Assembly: GCA_035559315.1 (NCBI GenBank)
Contig: DATMBJ010000188.1
Span: 1-25,279, forward strand
Source of the DNA: DATLZM01 sp035559315
GTDB taxonomy: Bacteria > Actinomycetota > UBA4738 > HRBIN12
Reading direction: 5' to 3'
Length of the DNA stretch: 25,279 nucleotides
Part shown: positions 5,820-14,172 of the stretch, in pieces
Layout of the letters: each line of letters starts with the position of its first letter
How positions within the stretch are numbered: position 1 is the stretch's first letter
Notes under the pieces: generated by a model
Databases searched by the model: none
What the model was told of the DNA's origin: nothing
Seen by the model: the letters and a program-made list of their open reading frames with translations, nothing else
Program-made: the position numbers and the translations under genes

Positions 5820-6692
5820 CTACGCCCCGATCCGGCGGGCAATCTCCGCGAGCCGGGCGATCCGCGCCTCCGTCGGCGGGTGCGTGGAGAAGAGGTTCGC
5901 GAGCGTCATCGCGGCCTGACGGCCCCGGAAGGGGTTCACGATGAACAGGTGGGCCTGGGCCGGGCTCACCGTGGCCGGCACCGGCACCTGGCGCGCGGCC
6001 TGCTCCAGCTTGCGGAGCGCGCTCGCGAGCGCCTCCGGGTCGCGGGAGAGGAGCGCCCCCGACTCGTCGGCCTGGTACTCCCGGGAGCGGGACACCGCCA
6101 TCTGGATCAGCGCGGCCGCCACGGGCGCGAGCACCCACGCGATGAGGAACGCGAACGGCCCGAACGCGTTGTCCCGCTCGTCCCGGGCGCCGCCGAACCA
6201 GAACGCCATCCGCGCCAGGAACGTGATCGCGGTGCCGATCGCCGCGGCGATCGAGCCCACCAGGATGTCCCGGTTCGCCACGTGGGAAAGCTCGTGCGCC
6301 AGCACGGCGCGGAGCTCCCGCTCGTCCAGGATCTGGAGGATCCCCCGGGTCACCGAGACCGCCGCGTGGCCCGGGCCCCGGCCGGTGGCGAAGGCGTTCG
6401 GCTGGAGCATCTCCGAGACGTAGATCCGGGGCATCGGCATCCGGGCCTCGGCCGCGAGCTCCCGCACGATCCGGTAGAGCTCGGGGGCCTCCGCCTCCGA
6501 GACCGGGCGCGACCGGGTGCTCGCGATCGCGATCCTGTCCGAGAACCAGTACATCGCGAAGTTGAACGCGAGGGCCAGCACCAGGGCCGTGGTGGCTCCC
6601 CCGCGCCCGCCCACCGCCGCCCCGACGAGCACGAACAACCCGCCCAGGGCCGCGATCAGCAGCCAGCTCTTGACCCGGTTGATCCCGATCAC
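5820..6692 (-). CDS. htpX: HtpX-like M48 membrane zinc metalloprotease
   Basis: The protein is 290 aa, typical for HtpX. Two N-terminal membrane segments (about residues 7-50) precede the catalytic domain. The zinc site HELSH has His133, Glu134 and His137, and the third ligand is Glu205 in SREYQADE. Two more hydrophobic segments lie between them. HtpX degrades misfolded or damaged membrane proteins with its active site facing the cytoplasm. The GTG at 6692 was chosen because AGGAGGG sits 6 bases upstream; an ATG further out at 6737 has no such site. The gene follows nuoN of cluster 1 on the same strand after 138 bases, so read-through is possible. Membrane protein quality control next to a large membrane complex is a plausible but unproven link. 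Confidence 0.93.
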   Translation of the reverse strand: MIGINRVKSWLLIAALGGLFVLVGAAVGGRGGATTALVLALAFNFAMYWFSDRIAIASTRSRPVSEAEAPELYRIVRELAAEARMPMPRIYVSEMLQPNAFATGRGPGHAAVSVTRGILQILDERELRAVLAHELSHVANRDILVGSIAAAIGTAITFLARMAFWFGGARDERDNAFGPFAFLIAWVLAPVAAALIQMAVSRSREYQADESGALLSRDPEALASALRKLEQAARQVPVPATVSPAQAHLFIVNPFRGRQAAMTLANLFSTHPPTEARIARLAEIARRIGA

Positions 6693-6803
6693 CGCTCGAC
6701 CCTCCTGGGGCGCATCCTCCGACGGACAGTCTCTCACAGGGCATTCGCCGCGGGCGGGCGGGGGGTTCCGGTCACCCGGGAGCGGCCCGGGCCGGCGCGG
6801 AGC

Positions 6804-6821
6804 CCGGGGTGGTCGCCCCGG
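6804..6821. terminator. Weak hairpin in the nuoN1-htpX gap
   Basis: CCGGGG (6804-6809) and CCCCGG (6816-6821) pair around a 6-base loop, 10 bases after the nuoN stop. No T-tract follows on the minus strand. The 138-bp gap (6693-6830) otherwise holds only the htpX ribosome binding site and no convincing -10 box. Confidence 0.25.
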
Positions 6822-6830
6822 AGCCCCGGG

Positions 6831-8291
6831 TCAGGGCCCGACGAGCGTCGCGCCCTGCGGCGCCCGGGCCAGGAGGTCGGGGAAGACGAAGAGCGCCACG
6901 ATCGCGACGGCGGCCAGGGCCACGACCCCACGGACCAGCGCCGGGGCGGCGAGGGGGCGCTCCTCGCCCTCGGCGAACACCATCTCCCGGGGGATCGCGA
7001 GGTAGTAGTAGAGGCTGATCACCGAGTTCACGACCATCACCGCGGCGAGCCAGACGCCGATCCCGCCGCGCTCGATCGCCGCGGTGAACACGAAGAACTT
7101 GGCCCAGAACCCCCCCGTCGGCGGGACCCCGGCCAGCGAGACCATGAACAGCGTCATCCCCACCGCGAGGAGCGGCGCCCGCCGGACGACCCCCGCGAAG
7201 TCCCGGAACAGGAGGCCCGGCCGCTCCCGGGCCACCGCCACGCACACCGCGTAGGCCCCCAGGTTCATCACGGCGTAGATCAGGATGTAGGTGACGGTGG
7301 CCGCGAACGCCGCCCGGTCCGTGGCCGGGCCCGCCCCCGCCAGCGCGAACGGCAGCAGGATGTAGCCGGACTGGGCGATCCCGGAGTACGCGAGCAGGCG
7401 GATCGCCTGCCGCTGTTGCAGCGCGATCAGGTTCCCCACGGTCATCGTGGCCACGGAGAGCGCCGCGAACGCCGGGGCCCAGGCGTCGGCCTGACCGGCG
7501 AAGGCCTGGAACATGAGCAGCAGGAGCCCCGCGAACCCCGCGGCCTGCGACGCCACCGCGAGGAACGCGGCGACGGGCACCGGCGCCCCCTCGTAGGTGT
7601 CGGGGGCCCAGAACTGGAACGGGACCGCGGAGACCTTGAACGCGAACCCCGCGACGACGAGGAGGATGGCCGCGAGGACCAGGTTCCCCTGCCCCGCCGG
7701 GAGCTCAGCGAGCCGGGCGGCGATGTCGCGGAGCCCGGTGGCCCCGGTCAGGCCGTAGACCAGGCTCATCCCGTAGAGCATCACGGCGGTCGAGAGCACG
7801 CCGATGAGGAAGAACTTGAGGCCGGCCTCGGTGGAGCGGACGTCGGTCTTGCGGAACGCGGCGATCAGGAACGCGGGGGCCGAGACCAGCTCGAGGGAGA
7901 GGAACAGCATCAGGAGGTCCCGGGAGGAGGGCATCAGCAGGCATCCCAGGAACGAGGTGAGCAGCAGGAAGTAGTACTCGCCCTGGTGATAGCGGCCCTC
8001 CCGCATGTAGCGGAGCGAGAGCGCGAGCACCGCCACCGCCACCACGAGGAAGAACACCTTGAACAGGAGCGCGAAGTCATCCACCACGAACGCGCCGCCG
8101 AACGTGGTCCGCTCCTCGCCGACGAGCGAGAGCGCCGCGGCCAGGGCCCCCAGCACCCCCGCGAGCGACAGCGGCATCGCGAGCCACCTCCGCGGGGGCC
8201 GGAGGAACGCGTCGACCACCACGACCGAGAGGACCGTGCCCGCCAGGACCAGCTCGGGCAGGATCGCGCGGTAGTCGATGGCCTGGGGCAT
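6831..8291 (-). CDS. nuoN: Complex I membrane subunit NuoN, cluster 1 copy
   Basis: The protein is 486 aa, an antiporter-like subunit that moves protons in the membrane arm of NADH-quinone oxidoreductase-type complexes. It is hydrophobic throughout. Recognisable are LSLELVSAPAF with the key Glu134, FAFKVSAVPFQFWAPDTYEGAP with Lys219, and the TM12 lysine Lys398 in GGFWAKFF. The normally conserved TM8 lysine is replaced by Gln249 in VASQAAGF; the cluster 2 NuoN keeps it as Lys257. The ATG at 8291 lies 6 bases after the nuoM stop, whose TGAGG can serve as ribosome binding site. It is the last gene of cluster 1. The replacement might mean changed proton coupling in this subunit, but that is inference. 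Confidence 0.95.
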   Translation of the reverse strand: MPQAIDYRAILPELVLAGTVLSVVVVDAFLRPPRRWLAMPLSLAGVLGALAAALSLVGEERTTFGGAFVVDDFALLFKVFFLVVAVAVLALSLRYMREGRYHQGEYYFLLLTSFLGCLLMPSSRDLLMLFLSLELVSAPAFLIAAFRKTDVRSTEAGLKFFLIGVLSTAVMLYGMSLVYGLTGATGLRDIAARLAELPAGQGNLVLAAILLVVAGFAFKVSAVPFQFWAPDTYEGAPVPVAAFLAVASQAAGFAGLLLLMFQAFAGQADAWAPAFAALSVATMTVGNLIALQQRQAIRLLAYSGIAQSGYILLPFALAGAGPATDRAAFAATVTYILIYAVMNLGAYAVCVAVARERPGLLFRDFAGVVRRAPLLAVGMTLFMVSLAGVPPTGGFWAKFFVFTAAIERGGIGVWLAAVMVVNSVISLYYYLAIPREMVFAEGEERPLAAPALVRGVVALAAVAIVALFVFPDLLARAPQGATLVGP

Positions 8292-8297
8292 CCCGCC

Positions 8298-9836
8298 TCA
8301 GCTCCCCAGGAGGCCCGTGAGGGCGCGGACCGCCTCGTCGGTCATCCCGAAGACCAGGCGCGGGAAGACCCCGAGGGCCAGGATGAGCACCAGGAGGGGC
8401 GTCCAGGAGAGCCACTCCACGGGGAGGACGTCCGGGATCGGCTCCTCCCGCCACCGCTCGGGGAGCGTCCCCAGGTTCACCCGCTGGATCGTCCACAGGA
8501 AGTAGCCAGCGGTGAGGATCGTGCCGATCCCGCCCGCCACCATGAAGGCCCGGAACCACCCGAGCGGCAGCCCGAGCTCGGTGTTCGGGTTGAACGCCGA
8601 GAGGAGCGCCATCACCTCGCCCCAGAACCCGGCGAGCCCCGGCAGGCCCAGCGACGCGATCGCGATGTAGCTGAAGATCGCCCCCAGGCGGGGCGCCTTC
8701 TGGAGCAGCCCGCCGCCGATGTCCGCGATCATCCGGGTGTGGTAGCGGTCGTAGACCGAGCCGATCCAGAAGAACAGCATCCCCGTGATCACCCCGTGGG
8801 CCACCATCCCGAAGACCGCCGCGTTGATCCCGGTGTCGGTGAGGGTGGCGATCCCGAGCATCACGAACCCCATGTGCCCCACGGAGGAGAACGCGATCAG
8901 CCGCTTGAGGTCCCGTTGCGCCAGGCAGGCCAGGGCCGCGTAGACGATCGCGATCGCCGCGAGGGCGCCGATCCACGGGGCCCAGGCCGCGGCGGCGTCG
9001 GGCAGGAGCGGGAGCCCGATCCGGACGAACCCGTAGGTCCCCATCTTCAGGAGGATCCCGGCCAGCAGGACCGACCCGACCGTGGGCGCCTCGGTGTGGG
9101 CGTCGGGGAGCCAGGTGTGGAACGGCCACATCGGGACCTTGATCGCGAAGCCCAGGAACACCGCGGCGAAGACCACCATCTGGAACCCGCGGCTGAACCC
9201 CCCGGCCGCGGCGAAGTCCTGCAGCGCGAGGATGTCGAAGGTGTGGGGCTCGGGCCCGCGGAAGTACATCCCCAGGAACCCCAGCAGCATGAAGACGCTG
9301 CCGAACAGCGTGTACAGGAAGAACTTGATCGCGGCGTACTCCCGGTTCGCGCTCCCCCAGATCCCGATCAGGAAGTACATCGGGACCAGCACGAGCTCCC
9401 AGAACACGAAGAACAGGATCAGGTCGAAGGCGATGAAGGTCCCGGCCATCCCGGTCTCCAGGAGGAGCTGGAGCGCGAGGAAGGCCTTGGTCCGGCCGGG
9501 GCTGGGGACGAACCGCCAGCTGTAGACGGCGCACAGGAACGAGAGGAGGGCGGTGAGGACGAACAGCGGCAGGCTGATCCCGTCGATCCCGACGTGGTAC
9601 CGGGCGTTGATCGCCGAGATCCAGGGCACGTCGACCTCGAACTGGAGGCCCGACGCCCGCCCGTAGTCGAAGCCGAGCGCGATCCCGAGGGCGACGACGA
9701 GCGCCGCCCCGGTGAACAGGACGCCGAGGACCCGCACCGTCCGGTCCCGCTCCCTCGGCACGAACGCGATCACGAGCGCCCCCGCCGCCGGCAGGAACGT
9801 GGCGACCGTGATCGCCCAGCTCTCCCAGCCGCTCAT
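8298..9836 (-). CDS. nuoM: Complex I membrane subunit NuoM, cluster 1 copy
   Basis: A 512-aa antiporter-like proton channel subunit of the membrane arm. Motifs are FWELVLVPMYFLIGIWG with the TM5 glutamate, FAIKVPMWPFHTWLPDAHTEAPT with the TM7 lysine, GILLKMGTYGF with the TM8 lysine, and GLAGFWGEVMALL with the TM12 glutamate. All the residues expected for proton transfer are present. The ATG at 9836 is preceded by a G-rich ribosome binding region, 18 bases after the nuoL stop. The gene is co-directional in the nuoABCHIJKLMN unit. Its paralogue is at 18157-19737. Confidence 0.97.
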   Translation of the reverse strand: MSGWESWAITVATFLPAAGALVIAFVPRERDRTVRVLGVLFTGAALVVALGIALGFDYGRASGLQFEVDVPWISAINARYHVGIDGISLPLFVLTALLSFLCAVYSWRFVPSPGRTKAFLALQLLLETGMAGTFIAFDLILFFVFWELVLVPMYFLIGIWGSANREYAAIKFFLYTLFGSVFMLLGFLGMYFRGPEPHTFDILALQDFAAAGGFSRGFQMVVFAAVFLGFAIKVPMWPFHTWLPDAHTEAPTVGSVLLAGILLKMGTYGFVRIGLPLLPDAAAAWAPWIGALAAIAIVYAALACLAQRDLKRLIAFSSVGHMGFVMLGIATLTDTGINAAVFGMVAHGVITGMLFFWIGSVYDRYHTRMIADIGGGLLQKAPRLGAIFSYIAIASLGLPGLAGFWGEVMALLSAFNPNTELGLPLGWFRAFMVAGGIGTILTAGYFLWTIQRVNLGTLPERWREEPIPDVLPVEWLSWTPLLVLILALGVFPRLVFGMTDEAVRALTGLLGS

Positions 9837-9854
9837 CGAACCCCCCGTCTCGTC

Positions 9855-11801
9855 TCAGAACCTGGTGAAGAGGAACGCCAGCACGATCACCCCGGTGAAC
9901 AGGAACGCGGCGTAGCGCTGCACGTTGCCGGACTGGATGTAGCGGAGGAGCCCGCCGGTGAAGCCGGTGGTCTGCGCGACCCCGTTCACCGCGCCGTCGA
10001 CGGCCCGGGTGTCGACCACGTGCACGACGGCCGCGAGGAGCCGCGCCGCCCGGGCGAAGGCGTGGACGATCCCGTCGAGGATCACCCGGTTCGACCAGTC
10101 CACCGCGGCCGACAGCCGGTCCCGCACCGGCTGCACGATCCCCCGCCAGTACAGGTCGTCCAGGAAGTACTTCCGCTCGAGGAGCGTGTACGCGGGCCCC
10201 AGCGCGCGGAGCGGCTCCCGCTCCCGCCACCGGGCGTAGAGCCGGTAGCCGGCCAGGATCCCCAGGGCCGCGCCGGCCACCGAGACCGCCGCGAACCCGT
10301 AGGAGAACGGCTCGTGGTGGGCCTCCGCCCCCACGTGGACCCAGTCCGCGAAGACCGCCCCGAGCTGGGGCGCCCCGAGGAAGCCCACGAGCACCGACCC
10401 CGCCGCGAGCGCGAGGAGCGGCCAGGTCATCACGGCCGGCGACTCGTGGGGGTGGCCGTGGCCCCGGTACTCGCCGAAGAACGTGAGCAGCACGGCCCGG
10501 GTCATGTAGAACGCGGTGAGGACCGCGGTCGCCATCGCGACCGCCCACAGCCCCAGGTTCCCCTCCCGGAACGCCGCGGTGATGATCTCGTCCTTCGACC
10601 AGAAGCCGGCCAGGGGCGGGATCCCGGCGAGCGCGGCCGCGCCGATCAGGAAGGTCCAGAAGGTCACGGGCATCACCTTCCGGAGGCCCCCCATCTCGCT
10701 CATGTTGTTCGAGTGGACCGCGTGGATCACCGAGCCCGCCCCCAGGAACAGCAGGGCCTTGAAGAAGGAGTGGGTGAACATGTGGAACAGCCCCGGGGTG
10801 TAGCCGGCCTCGCCCAGCGACAGCCCGGCGATCATGTACGCGAGCTGCGAGACCGTGGAGTAGGCCAGGACCCGCTTGATGTCGTCCTGGACCATCGCCA
10901 GGAGCGCGGCGATCAGCATCGTGATCGCGGCGATCGTCGACACGAACCCCAGGGCGCCGGCGGCCCCCGAGAACACCGCGAACATCCGCCCCACGAGGTA
11001 CACGCCGGCCACGACCATCGTCGCGGCGTGGATCAGGGCCGAGACCGGGGTGGGGCCGGCCATCGCGTCGGGGAGCCAGACGTGGAGCGGGAACTGCGCC
11101 GACTTCCCGATCGCGCCGCCGAACAGCAGCAGGGCGGCGGCGAGGAGCAGCCCGTGGGCGACCTCCCCCCGCTCGACCGCCTCCGTGATCCTGGGGATGT
11201 TCGCGGTCCCGGTGGCGAACACCAGCGCGAAGATCCCGAACACGAACGGGACGTCGCCGGTCTTGGTCGTGATGAAGGCCTTGATCCCGGAGCTCGAGTT
11301 CACGTGCTCCTCCCACCAGTGGCCGATCAGGAGGTAGGAGCACACGCCGACCAGCTCCCAGCCCACGAGGAGCTGGAACAGGTTGTTCGCCGCGACCAGG
11401 TTCAGCATCGAGCCGGTGAACAGCGACAGCGCGGCGTAGAACCAGGTGAAGCGGACGTCGCCCGCCATGTACCCGAGCGAATAGACCTGGACGCAGAACG
11501 AGACCAGGGCCACCATCACGAACATCACCGCGGCCAGGCCGTCCACGTACCAGCCGATCTCCAGCGCGAACGAGCCCACCGGGGCCCAGGTGAAGCTCCG
11601 CTCGTACGGGCCGCCCCCCTGGACGAAGCGCCACAGCGTGAGGAGCGAGAGGACCAGCACCGCGGCGACGGCGAGGATCCCGAACTCCGCCCCCCCGGCC
11701 GGCATCCGCTTGCCGAGGAAGACGATCAGGAAGAACGCGAGGAGCGGGAGCAGCACGATCAGCCAGGCGAGCGAGAGCACGCCCGGCGAGGCCACGGTCA
11801 T
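9855..11801 (-). CDS. nuoL: Complex I membrane subunit NuoL, cluster 1 copy
   Basis: A 648-aa distal antiporter-like subunit. It has GWELVGVCSYLLIGHWWEE, AIGKSAQFPLHVWLPDAMAG, PTPVSALIHAATMVVAGVYL and SKDEIITAAF with the TM12 Asp. The long C-terminal region (about residues 500-648), with a soluble stretch and a last membrane segment, is the lateral helix anchor typical of NuoL. Two starts are possible: ATG at 11801, chosen because it gives the usual N-terminus and has GGAG just upstream, or GTG at 11819. The gap after nuoK is then 11 bases. Proton-path residues look intact. Confidence 0.96.
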   Translation of the reverse strand: MTVASPGVLSLAWLIVLLPLLAFFLIVFLGKRMPAGGAEFGILAVAAVLVLSLLTLWRFVQGGGPYERSFTWAPVGSFALEIGWYVDGLAAVMFVMVALVSFCVQVYSLGYMAGDVRFTWFYAALSLFTGSMLNLVAANNLFQLLVGWELVGVCSYLLIGHWWEEHVNSSSGIKAFITTKTGDVPFVFGIFALVFATGTANIPRITEAVERGEVAHGLLLAAALLLFGGAIGKSAQFPLHVWLPDAMAGPTPVSALIHAATMVVAGVYLVGRMFAVFSGAAGALGFVSTIAAITMLIAALLAMVQDDIKRVLAYSTVSQLAYMIAGLSLGEAGYTPGLFHMFTHSFFKALLFLGAGSVIHAVHSNNMSEMGGLRKVMPVTFWTFLIGAAALAGIPPLAGFWSKDEIITAAFREGNLGLWAVAMATAVLTAFYMTRAVLLTFFGEYRGHGHPHESPAVMTWPLLALAAGSVLVGFLGAPQLGAVFADWVHVGAEAHHEPFSYGFAAVSVAGAALGILAGYRLYARWREREPLRALGPAYTLLERKYFLDDLYWRGIVQPVRDRLSAAVDWSNRVILDGIVHAFARAARLLAAVVHVVDTRAVDGAVNGVAQTTGFTGGLLRYIQSGNVQRYAAFLFTGVIVLAFLFTRF

Positions 11802-11812
11802 GGTCTCCGCCG

Positions 11813-12115
11813 CTACCACTTGAGGAGGTTCACCTCGTCGACGTTGATCGTCTCCCGGTTCCGGTAGACGAGGATCACGATCGCGAGCCCGATGCCGACC
11901 TCGGCGGCGGCGACGGCGATCACGAACAGCGCGAACACCTGCCCGGCGAGGTCGGCGAGGTACTGGGAGAACGCCACCAGGTTCAGGTTCACCGCGTTCA
12001 GCATGAGCTCGATCGCCATCAGGACCATCACGGCGTTCCGGCGGGCCAGCACCCCGTACACGCCGATCGAGAACAGGGCGGCCGAGAACAGCAGCGCGAG
12101 CGGGAGGCGGATCAC
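11813..12115 (-). CDS. nuoK: Complex I membrane subunit NuoK, cluster 1 copy
   Basis: The 100-aa length is exactly typical for NuoK. It has three membrane helices, the glutamate of LMAIELMLNAVNL in helix 2, and the glutamate of VAAAEVGIGLAIV in helix 3, both required for coupling in known complexes. The GTG start overlaps the nuoJ stop by four bases (GTGA), an arrangement of translational coupling. From about this gene leftwards the base usage differs from the genes upstream in the same operon. Confidence 0.97.
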   Translation of the reverse strand: MIRLPLALLFSAALFSIGVYGVLARRNAVMVLMAIELMLNAVNLNLVAFSQYLADLAGQVFALFVIAVAAAEVGIGLAIVILVYRNRETINVDEVNLLKW

Positions 12116-12615
12116 CGTTCCCCCTCGTCCTTCCGGGCCAGCACGACCGCCCCCACGAGCGCCGCGAGCAGGAGGAACGAGACCGCCTCGAACGGGAGCA
12201 CGTAGCTCGAGAAGATGGCCGCCCCCACGTCCGCGGTCCGGACGTGGACCGTCTCGACCCGCGCCTCCGACCAGGGGAAGGCCGCGAGGACCAGCGCGGC
12301 GAGGCCGACGAGCACCGCGGCGGCGACCAGGGCGGCGAGCCCCCGCTGCTGGTTGTCCAGGGCCTCCCGGCCGATCGGCGCCTTCGTGAGCATGAGCCCG
12401 AACAGGAACAGGATCACGATGGCCCCCACGTAGATCAGGATCTGGACCCAGCCCACGAACTCGGCGGCCAGCACGAGGTAGGCGGCGCCCACGCTCGCCA
12501 GGGTCACGACGAGGTACAGGGCGGCGTGCACCACGTTCCTGGCCGTGACCAGCCGGAGCGCGGCCGCCACGCCGAGGAGCGCGACGACCCCGAAGGCGAC
12601 CTCCTGGGGGGTCAC
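12112..12615 (-). CDS. nuoJ: Complex I membrane subunit NuoJ, cluster 1 copy
   Basis: A 167-aa membrane-arm subunit with about five hydrophobic segments. The diagnostic string is QILIYVGAIVILFLFGLML, which includes the helix 3 region that forms the pi-bulge in solved complex I structures. The RNVVHAALYLVVT segment near the N-terminus is also typical. The GTG at 12615 starts 7 bases after the nuoI stop; a GAGGGG run about 10 bases upstream may act as ribosome binding site. The protein lacks the long charged tail found on the cluster 2 copy. It overlaps nuoK by four bases. Confidence 0.95.
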   Translation of the reverse strand: MTPQEVAFGVVALLGVAAALRLVTARNVVHAALYLVVTLASVGAAYLVLAAEFVGWVQILIYVGAIVILFLFGLMLTKAPIGREALDNQQRGLAALVAAAVLVGLAALVLAAFPWSEARVETVHVRTADVGAAIFSSYVLPFEAVSFLLLAALVGAVVLARKDEGER

Positions 12616-12622
12616 CTGCGGA

Positions 12623-13153
12623 TCACCCCTCCTCCCCGCCGGCCGGCTCGGCCCCCTCCTCGAGCTCCGGGGGCGGGAGCACCGTGTAGCTCCACTCCTC
12701 GAGCTTCTCCTTCTCGTGGGTGAGCTCCCGGATGTCGTGGACCGCGTACTCGAACTCCGGGCTCCAGAACAGCGCGTCGAACGGGCAGACCTCCACGCAG
12801 ATCCCGCAGTACATGCACAGGGCGTAGTCGATGGCGAACCGGTCAAGGACCTTGACGGACCGGGCCCGCCCGCCCGAGGCTGGCTGGTGGGTCTCCTTGT
12901 GGGCCTCGATGTAGATGCACCAGTCGGGGCACTCCCGGGAGCACTTCCAGCACACCGTGCAGTTCTCGGCCTTGAGCGCGATGACCCCTCGCGTCCGGGG
13001 CGGGAGGTTCGGCTTCTCGTCCGGGTACTCCTGGGTGACGGAGGGCTGGAGGAGGTGCTTGAGGGTGACCACCAGGCCCTTGAGGAGCCCCGCCCCGGGG
13101 AGCCCCCCACCCCGAGCGGCCCGACCCACTTCCTGTTCGGCCTCGACGGCCAC
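12623..13153 (-). CDS. nuoI: Complex I subunit NuoI, two-[4Fe-4S] ferredoxin-like, cluster 1 copy
   Basis: The 176-aa protein carries iron-sulfur clusters N6a and N6b, passing electrons towards NuoB. The first motif has Cys65, Cys68, Cys71 and Cys75 (CTVCWKCSRECP). The second has Cys113, Cys116, Cys119 and Cys123 (CMYCGICVEVCP). The insert WCIYIEAHKETHQP and the SPEFEYAVHDIRELTHEK tail recall NuoI of actinobacterial nuo clusters without nuoEFG, as far as I remember them. The GTG at 13153 lies 2 bases after the nuoH stop. The C-terminus is acidic. Both cluster-binding motifs are complete, so the protein should be functional even though nuoE, F and G are absent from this cluster. Confidence 0.95.
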   Translation of the reverse strand: MAVEAEQEVGRAARGGGLPGAGLLKGLVVTLKHLLQPSVTQEYPDEKPNLPPRTRGVIALKAENCTVCWKCSRECPDWCIYIEAHKETHQPASGGRARSVKVLDRFAIDYALCMYCGICVEVCPFDALFWSPEFEYAVHDIRELTHEKEKLEEWSYTVLPPPELEEGAEPAGGEEG

Positions 13154-13155
13154 CG

Positions 13156-14172
13156 TTACACCACCACCTTGACGACCGCGGTGATCAGGATGTCCAGGAG
13201 CGCCAGCGGGATCAGCACCACCCAGGCGAACCGCTGGAGCTGGTCCTCGCGGAGCCGCGGGTAGGTGACCCGGAGCCAGATGATAAGGAACGCCACCGCC
13301 CCCGTCTTGGCCAGCATCCAGAACACGCCCGGGATGGCCCCCAGGAACGGGAGCGGCTGGTAGCCGCCCAGGAACAGCACGCTGGCCAGGGCGGAGAGGG
13401 CCAGGATCCCCGCGTACTCGGCCAGCATGAGCATGCCGAATTTGAGCCCGGTGTACTCGGTGTAGGCCCCGAAGATGATCTCGGACTCGGCGATGGGCAT
13501 GTCGAACGGGGTCCGGTTGAGCTCGGCCAGGGAGGCTACGAGGAAGATGAGGAACCCCAAGGGCTGGGTGAACACGTACCAGTAGTCCTGCTGGGCCTCG
13601 ACGATCCCCACCAGGGACAGGGTCTCGGCCTGCATGACCACGGCCACGGCGGCCAGGATCAGGGGGAGCTCGTAGGCGATGAGCTGGGCCGCCCCCCGCA
13701 GGGCCCCGATCAGGGAGAACTTGTTGGCGCTGGCCCACCCGGCCATGAGGAACCCGATGACCGAGATCCCCGTGATGGCCAGGGCGTAGAACACCCCGAT
13801 GTCCAGGTCCTCGGCCAGGATCGAGCGGTCGAAGGGGATGACCAGGAACACCGCAATGTAGGGGACCAGGACCACGGCGGGAGCCAGGGTGAACACCGCC
13901 GCGTCCGCCGCCCGGGGGATCACGTCCTCCTTCTGGATGAGCTTGATCCCGTCGGCGATGGGCTGGCCCACCCCGTGGAACCGCCCGGCGTACATGGGCC
14001 CCAGGCGGTGCTGCATGTGGGCCATGATCTTGAGCTCCGCGTAGATGACCCCGATGGGGGCCACCAGCACGAAGGCCAGGACCAAAAGGACCTTGAACGC
14101 GAGCTGGAGCCAGTAGATGCCGGTGAGGTCGTCGATGAAGCTCTGCCCGAGGAGGGCCAGGGCCTCGCCCAT
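13156..14172 (-). CDS. nuoH: Complex I membrane subunit NuoH, cluster 1 copy, divergent quinone-site motifs
   Basis: The 338-aa subunit links the membrane arm to the quinone chamber. It is clearly NuoH by GPMYAGRFHGVGQPIADGIK and AELNRTPFDMP. At two conserved places it differs from the canonical form seen in the cluster 2 copy. The usual MERK is YAELK (Glu46, Leu47), and the usual FDLPEAETELVAGY is FDMPIAESEIIFGA, so Ile227 replaces a conserved glutamate. It retains TEYTGLKF. The ATG at 14172 overlaps the nuoC stop by one base (TGATG), so nothing can have been between them in this transcript. nuoD, which normally sits here, is missing. Confidence 0.95.
   Translation of the reverse strand: MGEALALLGQSFIDDLTGIYWLQLAFKVLLVLAFVLVAPIGVIYAELKIMAHMQHRLGPMYAGRFHGVGQPIADGIKLIQKEDVIPRAADAAVFTLAPAVVLVPYIAVFLVIPFDRSILAEDLDIGVFYALAITGISVIGFLMAGWASANKFSLIGALRGAAQLIAYELPLILAAVAVVMQAETLSLVGIVEAQQDYWYVFTQPLGFLIFLVASLAELNRTPFDMPIAESEIIFGAYTEYTGLKFGMLMLAEYAGILALSALASVLFLGGYQPLPFLGAIPGVFWMLAKTGAVAFLIIWLRVTYPRLREDQLQRFAWVVLIPLALLDILITAVVKVVV

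Noticed and set aside
6804..6821. A true intrinsic terminator after cluster 1
   Set aside because: The stem is only 6 bp, with no T-tract, and such GC palindromes are frequent in this DNA. It is kept only as a low-confidence feature.
9685..9720. Other GTGAAC or GTTCAC strings inside nuo genes as further Rex sites
   Set aside because: They are single half-sites within coding DNA, arising from Val-Asn or Phe-Thr type codon pairs, with no matching second arm at the required spacing.
5880..11867. A 1,995-codon open frame on the plus strand
   Set aside because: It runs antisense across htpX and nuoN-M-L and its product is a monotonous mix of His, Asp, Arg, Glu, Pro and Gly, as expected for the opposite frame of high-GC coding DNA. 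The minus-strand genes have clear motifs.
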